NCBI RefSeq assembly: GCF_000987765.1
Contig: NZ_LAHP01000006.1
Location: forward strand, 124,001-188,000
DNA: 64,000 nucleotides
Reading direction: 5' to 3'
Source: Arsukibacterium sp. MJ3
GTDB lineage: Bacteria; Pseudomonadota; Gammaproteobacteria; Enterobacterales; Alteromonadaceae
Part shown: one piece after another, positions 20,885 to 28,444 of the stretch
Numbering within the stretch: the stretch's first letter is position 1
Layout of the letters: every line of letters begins with the position of its first letter
The notes under the pieces: model-generated
Told to the model about the DNA's origin: nothing
The model's database searches: none
The model's input: only the letters and a program-made list of their open reading frames with translations
Made by a program: the position numbers and the translations under genes

Positions 20885-20918
20885 GCGTTTTAAACTGGCT
20901 TAAGCCGGTTTAAAACGC
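20885..20918. terminator. 34-bp palindrome, probable bidirectional transcription stop
   Basis: Two 17-base arms (GCGTTTTAAAC...) are complementary except for one position, which would form a G-U pair. The palindrome lies between the convergent amidohydrolase and DUF2489 genes and includes the stop codon and last codons of DUF2489. It lacks a long T tract outside the stem but has T4 and A4 runs within it. Confidence 0.55.
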
Positions 20919-21379
20919 TGTAGCAATTTAGTGGTATCGTCCAGGATCTGCGGTTTCAAAGCCAATTCGGCTTGTAACCGCAGCTTATCTTGTTGCGAAA
21001 TAGTCTGTTTATCTTGCTGCTTACGTGCCTGATGGGTAGGAATATCTTTAACCGTCTGGTACATCTGAAAAATACCCGGATAATCTTCGGCAAGTGGCCC
21101 TTGCTGCTGCTCTGGTAATCGGTTTAGTAACACCCATACCCGCAGCGCACCTTCGGACAATTCACATTGTCCGGCATCAACAGCTTTGCAAATAGTAAAA
21201 ATGCTTTGTTCAACATACAGCGTGTTTTTAAGTTGCTGTTGTTGTTCTTTTGATGACTGTTGAGCGTGTTGCTGTTTTTGCTGACGCAGTAACCACAACA
21301 ACTTCCCAGCATAAAATGCCAGTCCTGCAATAGTCAGTGCCGCTAAAACCAGTAGTGTTAATAACCAGGGTATTTGCAT
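20900..21379 (-). CDS. DUF2489 family membrane protein
   Basis: This 159-residue protein has one N-terminal transmembrane helix (about 5-30) and a cytoplasmic part. A Gln/Lys-rich linker (about 33-55) is followed by CKAVDAGQCELSEGALRVWVLLNRL and EDYPGIFQMY, features of the DUF2489 family, whose function is unknown. Its start overlaps the yihI stop by one base (TAATG), so it is translated from the same message. A DUF2489 gene next to yihI suggests a link to ribosome assembly or growth control, but this is only inference. Confidence 0.85.
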   Translation of the reverse strand: MQIPWLLTLLVLAALTIAGLAFYAGKLLWLLRQQKQQHAQQSSKEQQQQLKNTLYVEQSIFTICKAVDAGQCELSEGALRVWVLLNRLPEQQQGPLAEDYPGIFQMYQTVKDIPTHQARKQQDKQTISQQDKLRLQAELALKPQILDDTTKLLQRFKPA

Positions 21380-21939
21380 TAATCCTCATCACCTAAAATA
21401 GACTTACGCCAATCAGTACGCTCAAATTGCGCTAATGGATCGTTATCATCTGCTTCTGCAGGCTCTTGCCTTGTCAATCCGAGTTGGTCCATTAGCTGCT
21501 CAAGCCGGGCTGTTTTGGCATTAAAATACTTAGCATCTTTGCCGGTTAGCGTTTCATTATTTTCTATCCGCTCCAGCAATTGTTGCAACAAGATATCATT
21601 TTCAATCAGTGTAAGTTCATCGGTGGCACTCAAGCTTGGTGCAGTCGCTTTTATTAAGCGTGCTTTCGGTTGTAAATCAGGCTTGTTTGGCTGCGTTTTT
21701 ATCGGTTCAGCGATCAGGGCAATGGGTTTTTTACTACCGGTTCTTGGGTCTTTCGAACCACTGTTTGCCGCAAGTTGCGCTAAATCTTGCTCGACAACGC
21801 TATTACGACTACCGGATTTTTTGCCCGAGCCCTTTTTCTTGGTTTCTTCTTTTGGCGGGCGCATTTTGCGCGCCTCTGCGGCTGGTAAATGGCGCTGGCC
21901 ATTGTTGCCGGCATTACGGCTTTTCTTTTGACGCGTCAT
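21379..21939 (-). CDS. yihI: Der GTPase-activating protein YihI
   Basis: YihI stimulates GTP hydrolysis by the ribosome-assembly GTPase Der. The 186-residue protein has a very basic N-terminus (MTRQKKSRNAG, PKEETKKKGSGKKSGSR) and an acidic helical C-terminal part (IENNETLTGKDAKYFNAKTARLEQL, about 120-145), as in E. coli YihI. The order yihI, csr-type RNA, engB, spf, polA follows the enterobacterial arrangement, with cytochrome c4 inserted. It forms an operon with DUF2489 through a TAATG junction. Confidence 0.92.
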   Translation of the reverse strand: MTRQKKSRNAGNNGQRHLPAAEARKMRPPKEETKKKGSGKKSGSRNSVVEQDLAQLAANSGSKDPRTGSKKPIALIAEPIKTQPNKPDLQPKARLIKATAPSLSATDELTLIENDILLQQLLERIENNETLTGKDAKYFNAKTARLEQLMDQLGLTRQEPAEADDNDPLAQFERTDWRKSILGDED

Positions 21940-22126
21940 AATTGATTACCTGTAAAAAAGGGCACGCATTTTAACCAGTTTTATGCAGGATCGCCACATC
22001 ATTCGTTACAAACCGGGTAGTCATTTTTGTCTGAGTAGCTAACAGTGGAATGGTTCCTGACGAAAAGTGTAAATGGTGACGCCCTTTATGGCGGGCTGAG
22101 GCCAACATTGGCTGGTTTAATATTGT

Positions 22127-22438
22127 AAAAACAAAAGGGCGATAAGATAACCTTATCGCCCTATATTTACCGTGTCTAGGTGGACACTTCTCTCAATTTC
22201 GCTAAATCATCCTGATGCGTTTACAACAACCCTGTTAATACAAGTTCCCTATATTATTATCTATCTTCCATGTTATTACATTTTATTATTCACGACCGTC
22301 CTGGTACTTTATTACTCGTCCCTGGGCGTTTTACAACGCGTGCACCTTCCTGATGCCTAAGATTGTGCCGATATAGGCACTTACTAACTTCCTTGCCGCT
22401 TGCGCAATCCATGTTGTTATTTGCTACTAAACGTAACT
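22127..22438 (-). ncRNA. csrC: CsrB/CsrC-family regulatory RNA (CsrA antagonist)
   Basis: The 731 bases between yihI and cytochrome c4 hold a probable RNA gene of about 312 nt. Reading the minus strand, TTGTCA (22472-22467) and TAAATT (22450-22445) form a promoter with a 16-base spacer. An 11-bp GC-containing hairpin (22136-22162) followed by TTTGTTTTT ends it. Between them are eight GGA motifs in contexts such as ATCAGGATGAT, ATCAGGAAGGT and ACCAGGACGGT. Several sit in hairpin loops, for example a perfect GCATC/GGTGC stem around AGGAA. This is the layout of RNAs that sequester CsrA. In E. coli csrC lies between yihA (engB) and yihI, the same neighbourhood. The exact ends are estimated. Confidence 0.8.
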
Positions 22439-22543
22439 GACTTTAATTTACTCTAATCTGAGCAGATGACAAGTCTTTGTCGAAAAAAAAAGCAATTGCA
22501 AACGAAGTTGATGAATTTAGTTTATTAAAATCAAAGGTTTGAT

Positions 22544-22561
22544 TGTAATGGCCATCTCAAA
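22544..22561 (-). promoter_or_regulatory. GacA/UvrY-type activator site upstream of the csr RNA
   Basis: Read on the minus strand the site is TTTGAG-N6-ATTACA. It differs by one base in each half from TGTGAG-N6-CTTACA, the form recognised by the response regulators GacA/UvrY. It is centred about 115 bp upstream of the predicted start of the csr RNA, a position usual for such sites. Confidence 0.5.
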
Positions 22562-22620
22562 AAAAGTTCAATATTTTTTAAAACGGAGATCAATTTTAGG
22601 CATTTTGCAGCATATTTCTT

Positions 22621-22661
22621 AAAAAAAACTCGCTCAGGCAGAGCCAACAAGACCCTGCCTG
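22621..22661 (-). terminator. Terminator after the cytochrome c4 gene
   Basis: On the minus strand a 7-bp stem (CAGGCAG with CTGCCTG, 13-base loop) is followed after six bases by a run of eight T. It starts about ten bases past the cytochrome stop, so the csr RNA downstream is a separate transcript. Confidence 0.55.
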
Positions 22662-22670
22662 GTGCTAATA

Positions 22671-23297
22671 TTAGTGTAATCCACCCAGATATTGCGACAA
22701 TATTTTAATATCTTCGTCAGTAAGTTTTTTGGCAATATCTCCCATCATGCCATTCATCGAGTTAGCGCGGGCGCCACTGCGAAATTCTTTAAGTGTGGCT
22801 TCGAGGTATGCCGCATGCTGTCCTGAAATTTTTGGAAAACCAGCCAGACTAGTACCGACGCCACGTGGACCATGGCAAGCAATACACGATGCTATACCAC
22901 GAGCTTCATCACCACCACGATATAACTTTTGGCCTTTAGCTATTACATCTTCCGGAGTTGTGCCGCTGGTCATGGTTTGCGACGAAAAGTAAGCGGCCAG
23001 ATCTTTCATATCCTGATCAGTCAAGGTGGCAACCATACCGTACATTATTGGATTATTACGGCCTTCTTTACCACCACTGGTCATCCCCAGTTTGTATTCG
23101 AATAGCTGCTTATACAAATATTGTGCATGTTGGCCGGCGATTTTTGGGTAAATATCTACCTGACCGTTACCATCAGCACCATGGCACGCTGCGCAGGTTG
23201 CAGATTTAGCTTTACCTGCTTCAGCATCACCGTCAAAAGCCTGTACTGAGCCGATTAAACCGAATAACAGCGTCAGTGGAAGTACGAGTTTTTTCAT
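22671..23297 (-). CDS. Diheme cytochrome c4
   Basis: This is a periplasmic diheme cytochrome c that carries electrons to terminal oxidases or reductases. The chosen start at 23297 gives a signal peptide (MKKLVLPLTLLFGLIGSVQA). Two tandem cytochrome c domains follow, with CAACH at about 35-39 and CIACH at about 137-141. Methionines later in each half (IMYGM, MNGMMGD) are candidate axial ligands. The length of 208 residues is typical of c4. An in-frame ATG 15 codons upstream would place extra residues before the signal peptide and is rejected. In many gammaproteobacteria c4 lies next to engB, as here. Confidence 0.94.
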   Translation of the reverse strand: MKKLVLPLTLLFGLIGSVQAFDGDAEAGKAKSATCAACHGADGNGQVDIYPKIAGQHAQYLYKQLFEYKLGMTSGGKEGRNNPIMYGMVATLTDQDMKDLAAYFSSQTMTSGTTPEDVIAKGQKLYRGGDEARGIASCIACHGPRGVGTSLAGFPKISGQHAAYLEATLKEFRSGARANSMNGMMGDIAKKLTDEDIKILSQYLGGLH

Positions 23298-23478
23298 TTT
23301 ATATCCGTCTCTGTCCGCATTAAACCGCCAGAAAACTGGCAACCAAGTGAGTTTATAAGAAATCGATATGCCATTTTACACGAAACTGCCCAAAGTAAAA
23401 TCCCATCTGTACTGCAAAAGCTTCTTCCGATCCAACAGATCCGTTACAATAGTCCAAATTTAACCGCCGGAGCAGGCA

Positions 23479-24087
23479 GTGTACAAAGCAAAATTCAATT
23501 ATCAACAAGCTAGTTTTTTAACCAGCGCCCCCGATATTAAAGCTTTACCGGCAGATACCGGAATAGAAGTTGCCTTTGCCGGCCGCTCAAATGCGGGTAA
23601 ATCTAGTGCATTAAATACGTTGACCCGACAAAATAGTTTAGCCAGAACTAGTAAAACGCCTGGCCGCACGCAGCTTATTAATACTTTTGTATTTGCTGAA
23701 GACAAACGGCTAATCGATTTACCCGGCTATGGTTTTGCCAAAGTACCATTAGCTGTTAAAGAAAAATGGCAGAAGTCGTTGTCTGAGTATCTTGAGAAAC
23801 GTAAGAGTTTGCAAGGCTTAGTGGTATTGATGGATATTCGTCATCCGCTAAAAGATCTTGATCAGCAGTTGGTGCATTGGGCGGTACAAAGCAAGTTACC
23901 GGTACTTATTTTGTTAACCAAAGCAGATAAACTCGGAGCTGGTGCCCGTAAAAAAACGTTATTGGAAGTTCGCGAAGCATCGTTGGCGTTTATGGGTGAT
24001 GTTACCGTGCATATTTTTAGTTCGCTAACCAAGTTAGGCATGGACGAGTTTGAACAAACGTTGGATAGTTGGTTTAGTGCCAAGTAG
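23479..24087 (+). CDS. engB: Ribosome biogenesis GTP-binding protein EngB (YsxC/YihA)
   Basis: This is an essential GTPase of about 202 residues involved in assembly of the large ribosomal subunit. The G1 motif GRSNAGKSS begins at residue 35, G2/G3 are seen in TPGRTQ and DLPGYGFA, and G4 is TKADK. The start is a GTG at 23479 preceded by CCGGAG. The gene diverges from cytochrome c4 and converges with the small RNA at 24118, whose terminator lies just past the engB stop and may serve both. Confidence 0.96.
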   Translation: MYKAKFNYQQASFLTSAPDIKALPADTGIEVAFAGRSNAGKSSALNTLTRQNSLARTSKTPGRTQLINTFVFAEDKRLIDLPGYGFAKVPLAVKEKWQKSLSEYLEKRKSLQGLVVLMDIRHPLKDLDQQLVHWAVQSKLPVLILLTKADKLGAGARKKTLLEVREASLAFMGDVTVHIFSSLTKLGMDEFEQTLDSWFSAK

Positions 24088-24117
24088 CAGACTTACTGAA
24101 GTGCCAGGCATTGAGCA

Positions 24118-24204
24118 TAAAAAAACCGACATCAATGGATGTCGGTTATAGCAATCGGGGAGAAGCTAATAATTCAAATCAACAGGGTGTCTTATTACTA
24201 AGAC
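24118..24204 (-). ncRNA. Putative small RNA directly downstream of Spot 42
   Basis: Between engB and spf the minus strand has its own promoter: TATAAT at 24216-24211 with TTTAAA 16 bases upstream, predicting a start near 24204. The transcript would begin with a perfect 6-bp hairpin (GTCTTA-GTAA-TAAGAC), continue with an open, pyrimidine-rich stretch (AGCTTCTCCCCGATTG), and end in a strong intrinsic terminator (CCGACATC-CATT-GATGTCGG followed by seven or more T). No reading frame is present. The stretch TTCTCCCC could pair with Shine-Dalgarno sequences, as in trans-acting, Hfq-dependent RNAs. The family is not recognised. Confidence 0.6.
24126..24145 (+). terminator. Weak plus-strand use of the same hairpin after engB
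   Basis: The 8-bp stem CCGACATC/GATGTCGG that ends the minus-strand RNA also lies 39 bases past the engB stop. On the plus strand it is followed only by TTATA, so it is a weaker stop in that direction. Confidence 0.4.
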
Positions 24205-24271
24205 AGCGCCATTATACAACAAAATTATTTAGTTTAAAGTATTTGCTCTAAAAATAGTGCTAATTTTAGAT

Positions 24272-24379
24272 AAAAAAACGCCCCGCTGCATGCAGCGGGG
24301 CGGCTAAATAAGCCTACTTTCTAACACCGGCCATACTGGCTGGCATTGAAAGATAGAATATCTTACCTCTGTACCCTAC
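24272..24379 (-). ncRNA. spf: Spot 42 RNA
   Basis: The minus strand from 24379 begins GTAGGGTACAGAGGTAAGAT, identical to the 5' end of E. coli Spot 42, followed by TTCTATCTTTC as in E. coli. It ends, like E. coli Spot 42, with TTAGCCGCCCC and a GC-rich terminator (CCCCGCTGCATGCAGCGGGG then T7). The length of 108 nt and the place downstream of polA also match. A promoter with TTGCAT and TAAAAT (16-base spacer) lies just upstream. In enterics Spot 42 is repressed by cAMP-CRP and silences catabolic genes with Hfq. I do not see a good CRP site here. The central region differs from E. coli. Confidence 0.95.
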
Positions 24380-24501
24380 CCGACAAATTTTAACCAGTTA
24401 GCATATAAATGCAAGTTTATTATGTAATAAAACTACAAAAAAACCATTGAGCGCTGTTTTTCAGTAATTTTGGTAATTAAATTACCAAAAGCTTGAAAAA
24501 G

Positions 24502-27279
24502 TTAATGGGCTTGATCCCAATTATCACCACTGCCTGCTTCGGCTAATAAAGGTACTTTTAAACTGGCAGCCGATTCCATAATAGCCACTAGTTCTGTCTG
24601 AACGGTAGTTAAAACCGTGCTGGGTACTTCAAAAACCAGTTCATCGTGTACTTGCATGATCATTTTTACATCGCCGTATTGCTGGCTATTTAACCAGTTA
24701 TCTACTTTGATCATGGCCATTTTAATAATATCGGCAGCGCTGCCTTGCATTGGGGCATTAATGGCGGCTCGTTCTGCACCTTTTTGCCGACCCATATTCC
24801 GGGCATTAATATCAGGCAAATACAGCCTGCGGCCGAACAAGGTTTCAACGTAACCCAGCTCATGTGCTTGCTTACGGGTATCTTCCATGTAACGTAATAC
24901 GCCGGGAAAGCGGTCGAAATAGCGGTTTACGTAATGCTGGGCATCGCCGCGGCTAATGCCCAGCTGCTTTGCCAGGCCAAAGGCGGACATACCATAAATT
25001 AAACCAAAGTTTACTGCTTTCGCTTGGCGACGTTGCTCGCTACTGACCTCACTAACAGTTACCCCGAACACTTCAGCTGCAGTGGCTTTATGCACGTCTA
25101 ACCCTTTGGCAAAAGCCTCGAGTAGCGCCTTATCAGCAGATAAATGTGCCATTATGCGCAATTCAATTTGTGAATAGTCGATGGCCAGGATTTTTTTACC
25201 CGGCGGGGCGATAAACGCCTGGCGTATACGTCGGCCCTCTTCACTGCGAATGGGGATATTTTGCAGGTTAGGTTCAGTTGAGCTAAGTCTGCCAGTGGCT
25301 GTTATAGCTTGATGGTACGAGGTATGCACTCTGCCAGTTGTAGAGTTAATTACTTTAGGCAGTTTATCGGTATAGGTCGATTTGAGTTTGCTTAAACCGC
25401 GGTGTTCAGTAATCAATTTTGGGAATTCATATTCCAATGCCAGTTCAGCTAACACTTCCTCTGCGGTTGAGGGGGTGCCGCCCGGTGTTTTTTTCAGTAC
25501 TGGCAAGCCCATTTGATTAAACAGAATTTCTTGCAGCTGTTTTGGTGACGCCATGTTAAAGGTCTTGCCAGCTTGTTGGTACGCCAGTTCGGCCAATTCA
25601 TCAATACGTTTGGCCAGTTGTTCACTCTGCTGGCCCAGTAGCGCGCTGTCGATGAGTACCCCATGGCGTTCAATTTTGCTCAGTATAGGGATTAACGGCA
25701 CTTCTATCTGTTGTAATACTTTTAACAGGCCTGCTTCTGCGGCTAATTGCGGCCAAATTTTAAGATGCAGTTGTAAGGTAACATCGGCATCTTCAGCAGC
25801 ATAGGGTGCCGCTTGCTCCAGGGCAATTTGGTTAAAGGTAAGTTGTTTGGCGCCCTTGCCAGCAATATCTTCAAAACTTATCGTATTATGGCCGAGATAT
25901 TTTAGTGCCAGGCTGTCCATATCATGCCGGCTAGAGACTGAATTAAACACATAAGACTCCAGCATGGTATCAAAGCAGACACCGGCTAAAATAATCTGGT
26001 AGCGGGCAAGCACACTGATATCATATTTTAGGTTCTGGCCTACCTTTTTCTTATCATCATCCTGTAACCAGGGTTGTAACGCAGCTAATACGTCGTCTCG
26101 CTGCAGTTGCTCAGGGGCACCCACGTAGTCATGTGCCACCGGTAAGTACCAGGCTTGGCCGGGTGCGATGGCGAATGACATGCCTACCAGTTCGGCCTGC
26201 ATATAATCGAGGCTGGTCGTTTCAGTATCGAAAGCCGTGAGTTCGGCCTTATCTATGGCTATCAGCAGTTGTTCAAAGTCGGCTTTATTCAATACCGTTT
26301 TATATTGGCTACGGTCAACCATAGCGGCCACCGAGTTGGTTTCGATAAGTGCTGTTGCGGTTTCTGACACGACAGCATGTTCATTGTCTGGCGGTGTATC
26401 TTGTAAAACATCTGCCAGCCAGCGTTTAAATTCACATTGCCGATAACACTCGGCCAGTTGTTGCTGGTCTGTCGGTTGAATAGCTAAATCTTCAAGGTTA
26501 GTCTCTAGCATCACATCGGTTTTAATGGTTGCTAGCTGATAGGATAAGGCTAATTGGCTTTGGTGCTCGATTAGCTTTGCGGCTATGGTTTTAGCCCCTC
26601 GAAAATTAAGGCCGGCTATTTTGTCCAAGTTAAGGTAAATATTGCTGATAGAACCCAAGCCTTGTAACAAGGCTGCAGCGGTTTTTTCTCCTACGCCGGG
26701 CAGGCCAGGAATGTTATCAACTTTATCGCCCATAAGTGCCAGGTAGTCGATAATAGCTTCGGGGCCAACACCAAATTTAGTGACCACCGATTCCGGGTCG
26801 AGCAGAGTATTGTTCATGGTATTTATCAGGGTTACATGGCTGTCTACCAGCTGTGCCATATCTTTATCACCGGTTGAGATAAGCGTATGGCGGCCGGCAG
26901 CACTGGCTTGTCTGGCAAGTGTTCCAATAACATCATCAGCTTCAACGCCACTGATACATAACAATGGCAGACCCATAGCCCGGACTATTTGGTGAATAGG
27001 TTCGATTTGACTGCGCAAATCATCCGGCATTGGCGGGCGATTTGCTTTGTAGTCGCTGTACATGTCGTTGCGAAAAGTGGGGCCTTTGGCATCAAATACC
27101 ACCGCCATGTGGCTGGGCTGATACTGGCGTAATAAACTTTTCAGCATATTTACTACACCATAGATAGCGCCGGTGGCTTCACCCCGCGAATTGGTTAAAT
27201 GCGGTGGCGAGTGATATGCGCGAAACAAATAAGACGATCCATCCACTAATATCAGCGGGTTTTTCGGGATATAAACCAT
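24502..27279 (-). CDS. polA: DNA polymerase I
   Basis: Pol I removes RNA primers and fills gaps in replication and repair. The 925-residue protein (E. coli 928) has the 5' nuclease domain (1 to about 290: [32 protein letters not shown]), an intact 3'-5' proofreading domain (about 325-515: FDTETTSLD, with the catalytic D and E, and AEDADVT), and the polymerase domain with motif A DYSQIELR, motif [15 protein letters not shown] and motif C VHDELVFE. The start at 27279 is chosen because AGGA stands 11 bases upstream and it matches the family N-terminus; a longer frame starts 13 codons earlier. Confidence 0.97.
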   Translation of the reverse strand: MVYIPKNPLILVDGSSYLFRAYHSPPHLTNSRGEATGAIYGVVNMLKSLLRQYQPSHMAVVFDAKGPTFRNDMYSDYKANRPPMPDDLRSQIEPIHQIVRAMGLPLLCISGVEADDVIGTLARQASAAGRHTLISTGDKDMAQLVDSHVTLINTMNNTLLDPESVVTKFGVGPEAIIDYLALMGDKVDNIPGLPGVGEKTAAALLQGLGSISNIYLNLDKIAGLNFRGAKTIAAKLIEHQSQLALSYQLATIKTDVMLETNLEDLAIQPTDQQQLAECYRQCEFKRWLADVLQDTPPDNEHAVVSETATALIETNSVAAMVDRSQYKTVLNKADFEQLLIAIDKAELTAFDTETTSLDYMQAELVGMSFAIAPGQAWYLPVAHDYVGAPEQLQRDDVLAALQPWLQDDDKKKVGQNLKYDISVLARYQIILAGVCFDTMLESYVFNSVSSRHDMDSLALKYLGHNTISFEDIAGKGAKQLTFNQIALEQAAPYAAEDADVTLQLHLKIWPQLAAEAGLLKVLQQIEVPLIPILSKIERHGVLIDSALLGQQSEQLAKRIDELAELAYQQAGKTFNMASPKQLQEILFNQMGLPVLKKTPGGTPSTAEEVLAELALEYEFPKLITEHRGLSKLKSTYTDKLPKVINSTTGRVHTSYHQAITATGRLSSTEPNLQNIPIRSEEGRRIRQAFIAPPGKKILAIDYSQIELRIMAHLSADKALLEAFAKGLDVHKATAAEVFGVTVSEVSSEQRRQAKAVNFGLIYGMSAFGLAKQLGISRGDAQHYVNRYFDRFPGVLRYMEDTRKQAHELGYVETLFGRRLYLPDINARNMGRQKGAERAAINAPMQGSAADIIKMAMIKVDNWLNSQQYGDVKMIMQVHDELVFEVPSTVLTTVQTELVAIMESAASLKVPLLAEAGSGDNWDQAH

Positions 27280-27379
27280 GGTTGTGCTGTCCTGCAGAAA
27301 TTTTATATAGCATGCCACAGCCGCTGGCTGACAGCCAGAATTGCTGCTGACAGAATCACACTATTATTTTTGCATAAGC

Positions 27380-27388
27380 TGTGGATAA
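27380..27388 (-). promoter_or_regulatory. Single DnaA-box match upstream of polA
   Basis: The minus strand reads TTATCCACA, a perfect DnaA box, about 100 bp upstream of polA. It is the only match I noticed in the 604 bases between polA and the cytochrome gene. One perfect 9-mer is expected by chance roughly every 130 kb of double-stranded sequence per orientation pair, so the evidence for function is weak. Confidence 0.25.
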
Positions 27389-27836
27389 CTTTGTGCAAAA
27401 CTAATATTGAAGTACCACGCATTTGATTAAATGATGGTTGAGAGTATGCTGTAACTGCTTGATTTGAAATGAAACCGAAGGGGAATTACGAATGCCCTTG
27501 TTGTTTTTAATTTAACATTCAGTTTGTGGAAAACTTTCTACGGGGTCTGGATTATAACGAAGAACAGGTCATTCCATGACGTAGTAGGTCAACTAGATTA
27601 CCACAAAGTTGGCCGTTGCATAGTGGTTGTTTTAAATAATTTAGCTATTAAAACGTAGTGATAAACAAGCTAAAAGCATATAGCAGAGCAGGTATGGGAT
27701 AGCGGCCCGTCTGTATGGTAAGCAACTAATGATCTTTCTTTTGGCGCTTAACGTAAATAGCTTGAAACCTACGTTGTGCAAAAAAACACCAATCGTGATT
27801 GCTATTGCAGCCTTTTAATTGCGTTAGCATGCAGGC

Positions 27837-27842
27837 TATAAT
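27837..27842 (+). promoter_or_regulatory. -10 element of the cytochrome c5 promoter
   Basis: A perfect TATAAT lies 41 bases upstream of the ATG of the cytochrome c5 gene, with TTTTAA 18 bases further upstream as a weak -35. The start would be near 27849. Apart from this and the DnaA-box match, the 27280-27883 interval shows no gene. Confidence 0.5.
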
Positions 27843-27883
27843 GGCTGCAGATCAATACTGCCTTTAGCTATGGGAAACTTTTA

Positions 27884-28273
27884 ATGAAGAAATTAACTTT
27901 TGGGCTGGCCCTGCTACTGCTTACCGTTGGTGCTACCGCCAGTACTAACAACAAAGGGTTAGCTGAACGTATTGCACCCGTCGGTCAGATTTATATAGCC
28001 GGTCAGCAAACTGCTGCTGTAGAACAAGCCAGTGGCCCACGTTCTGGTGAGCAAGTTTATAATGGTGCTTGTATCGCTTGCCATGGTACGGGAGCGCTAA
28101 ATGCCCCTAAACCAGGTGAAGAAAGTTGGAAGCCGCGAATTGCTCAGGGTTTTGATGTTATGCTTAAGCATTCAATCGAAGGCTTTAACAACATGCCGGC
28201 TATGGGTACTTGTGGTACCTGTAGCGAAGATGATATTGCTGCCGCTATCAGGTTTATGACAGAAGGTGTATAA
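27884..28273 (+). CDS. Cytochrome c5 family monoheme cytochrome
   Basis: This is a periplasmic monoheme cytochrome c of 129 residues. A signal peptide (1-19, ending ATAS) is followed by a spacer rich in Ala and Gln, and then the heme site CIACH at residues 63-67. NMPAMG supplies the methionine ligand, and the extra cysteines CGTC near 105-108 are typical of the c5 group. It probably carries electrons to cytochrome oxidase. It stands alone between its own promoter and terminator. Confidence 0.92.
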   Translation: MKKLTFGLALLLLTVGATASTNNKGLAERIAPVGQIYIAGQQTAAVEQASGPRSGEQVYNGACIACHGTGALNAPKPGEESWKPRIAQGFDVMLKHSIEGFNNMPAMGTCGTCSEDDIAAAIRFMTEGV

Positions 28274-28295
28274 GCCATTACTCGCTTTAAACATT

Positions 28296-28327
28296 ATAAG
28301 CCATGCCTAGCATGGCTTATTTGTTTT
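28296..28327 (+). terminator. Intrinsic terminator after cytochrome c5
   Basis: A perfect 10-bp stem (ATAAGCCATG with CATGGCTTAT) closes a 5-base loop and is followed by TTGTTTT. It begins 22 bases past the stop codon. Confidence 0.85.
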
Positions 28328-28444
28328 CAAAAAAGGCACTTAAAAACAGGTTTAATGGCCAGCCGCTTCCATGTGGTGAAACTTTGTGCATAATAAGCAA
28401 TATCTATTTTTATGGCAGCATACAGCTAAGCTGAGAAAACAAAG

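Noticed and set aside
22172-22360. A 62-codon plus-strand open frame within the csr RNA interval
   Set aside because: It has no ribosome binding site and low-complexity hydrophobic content, and it is antisense to the better supported regulatory RNA.
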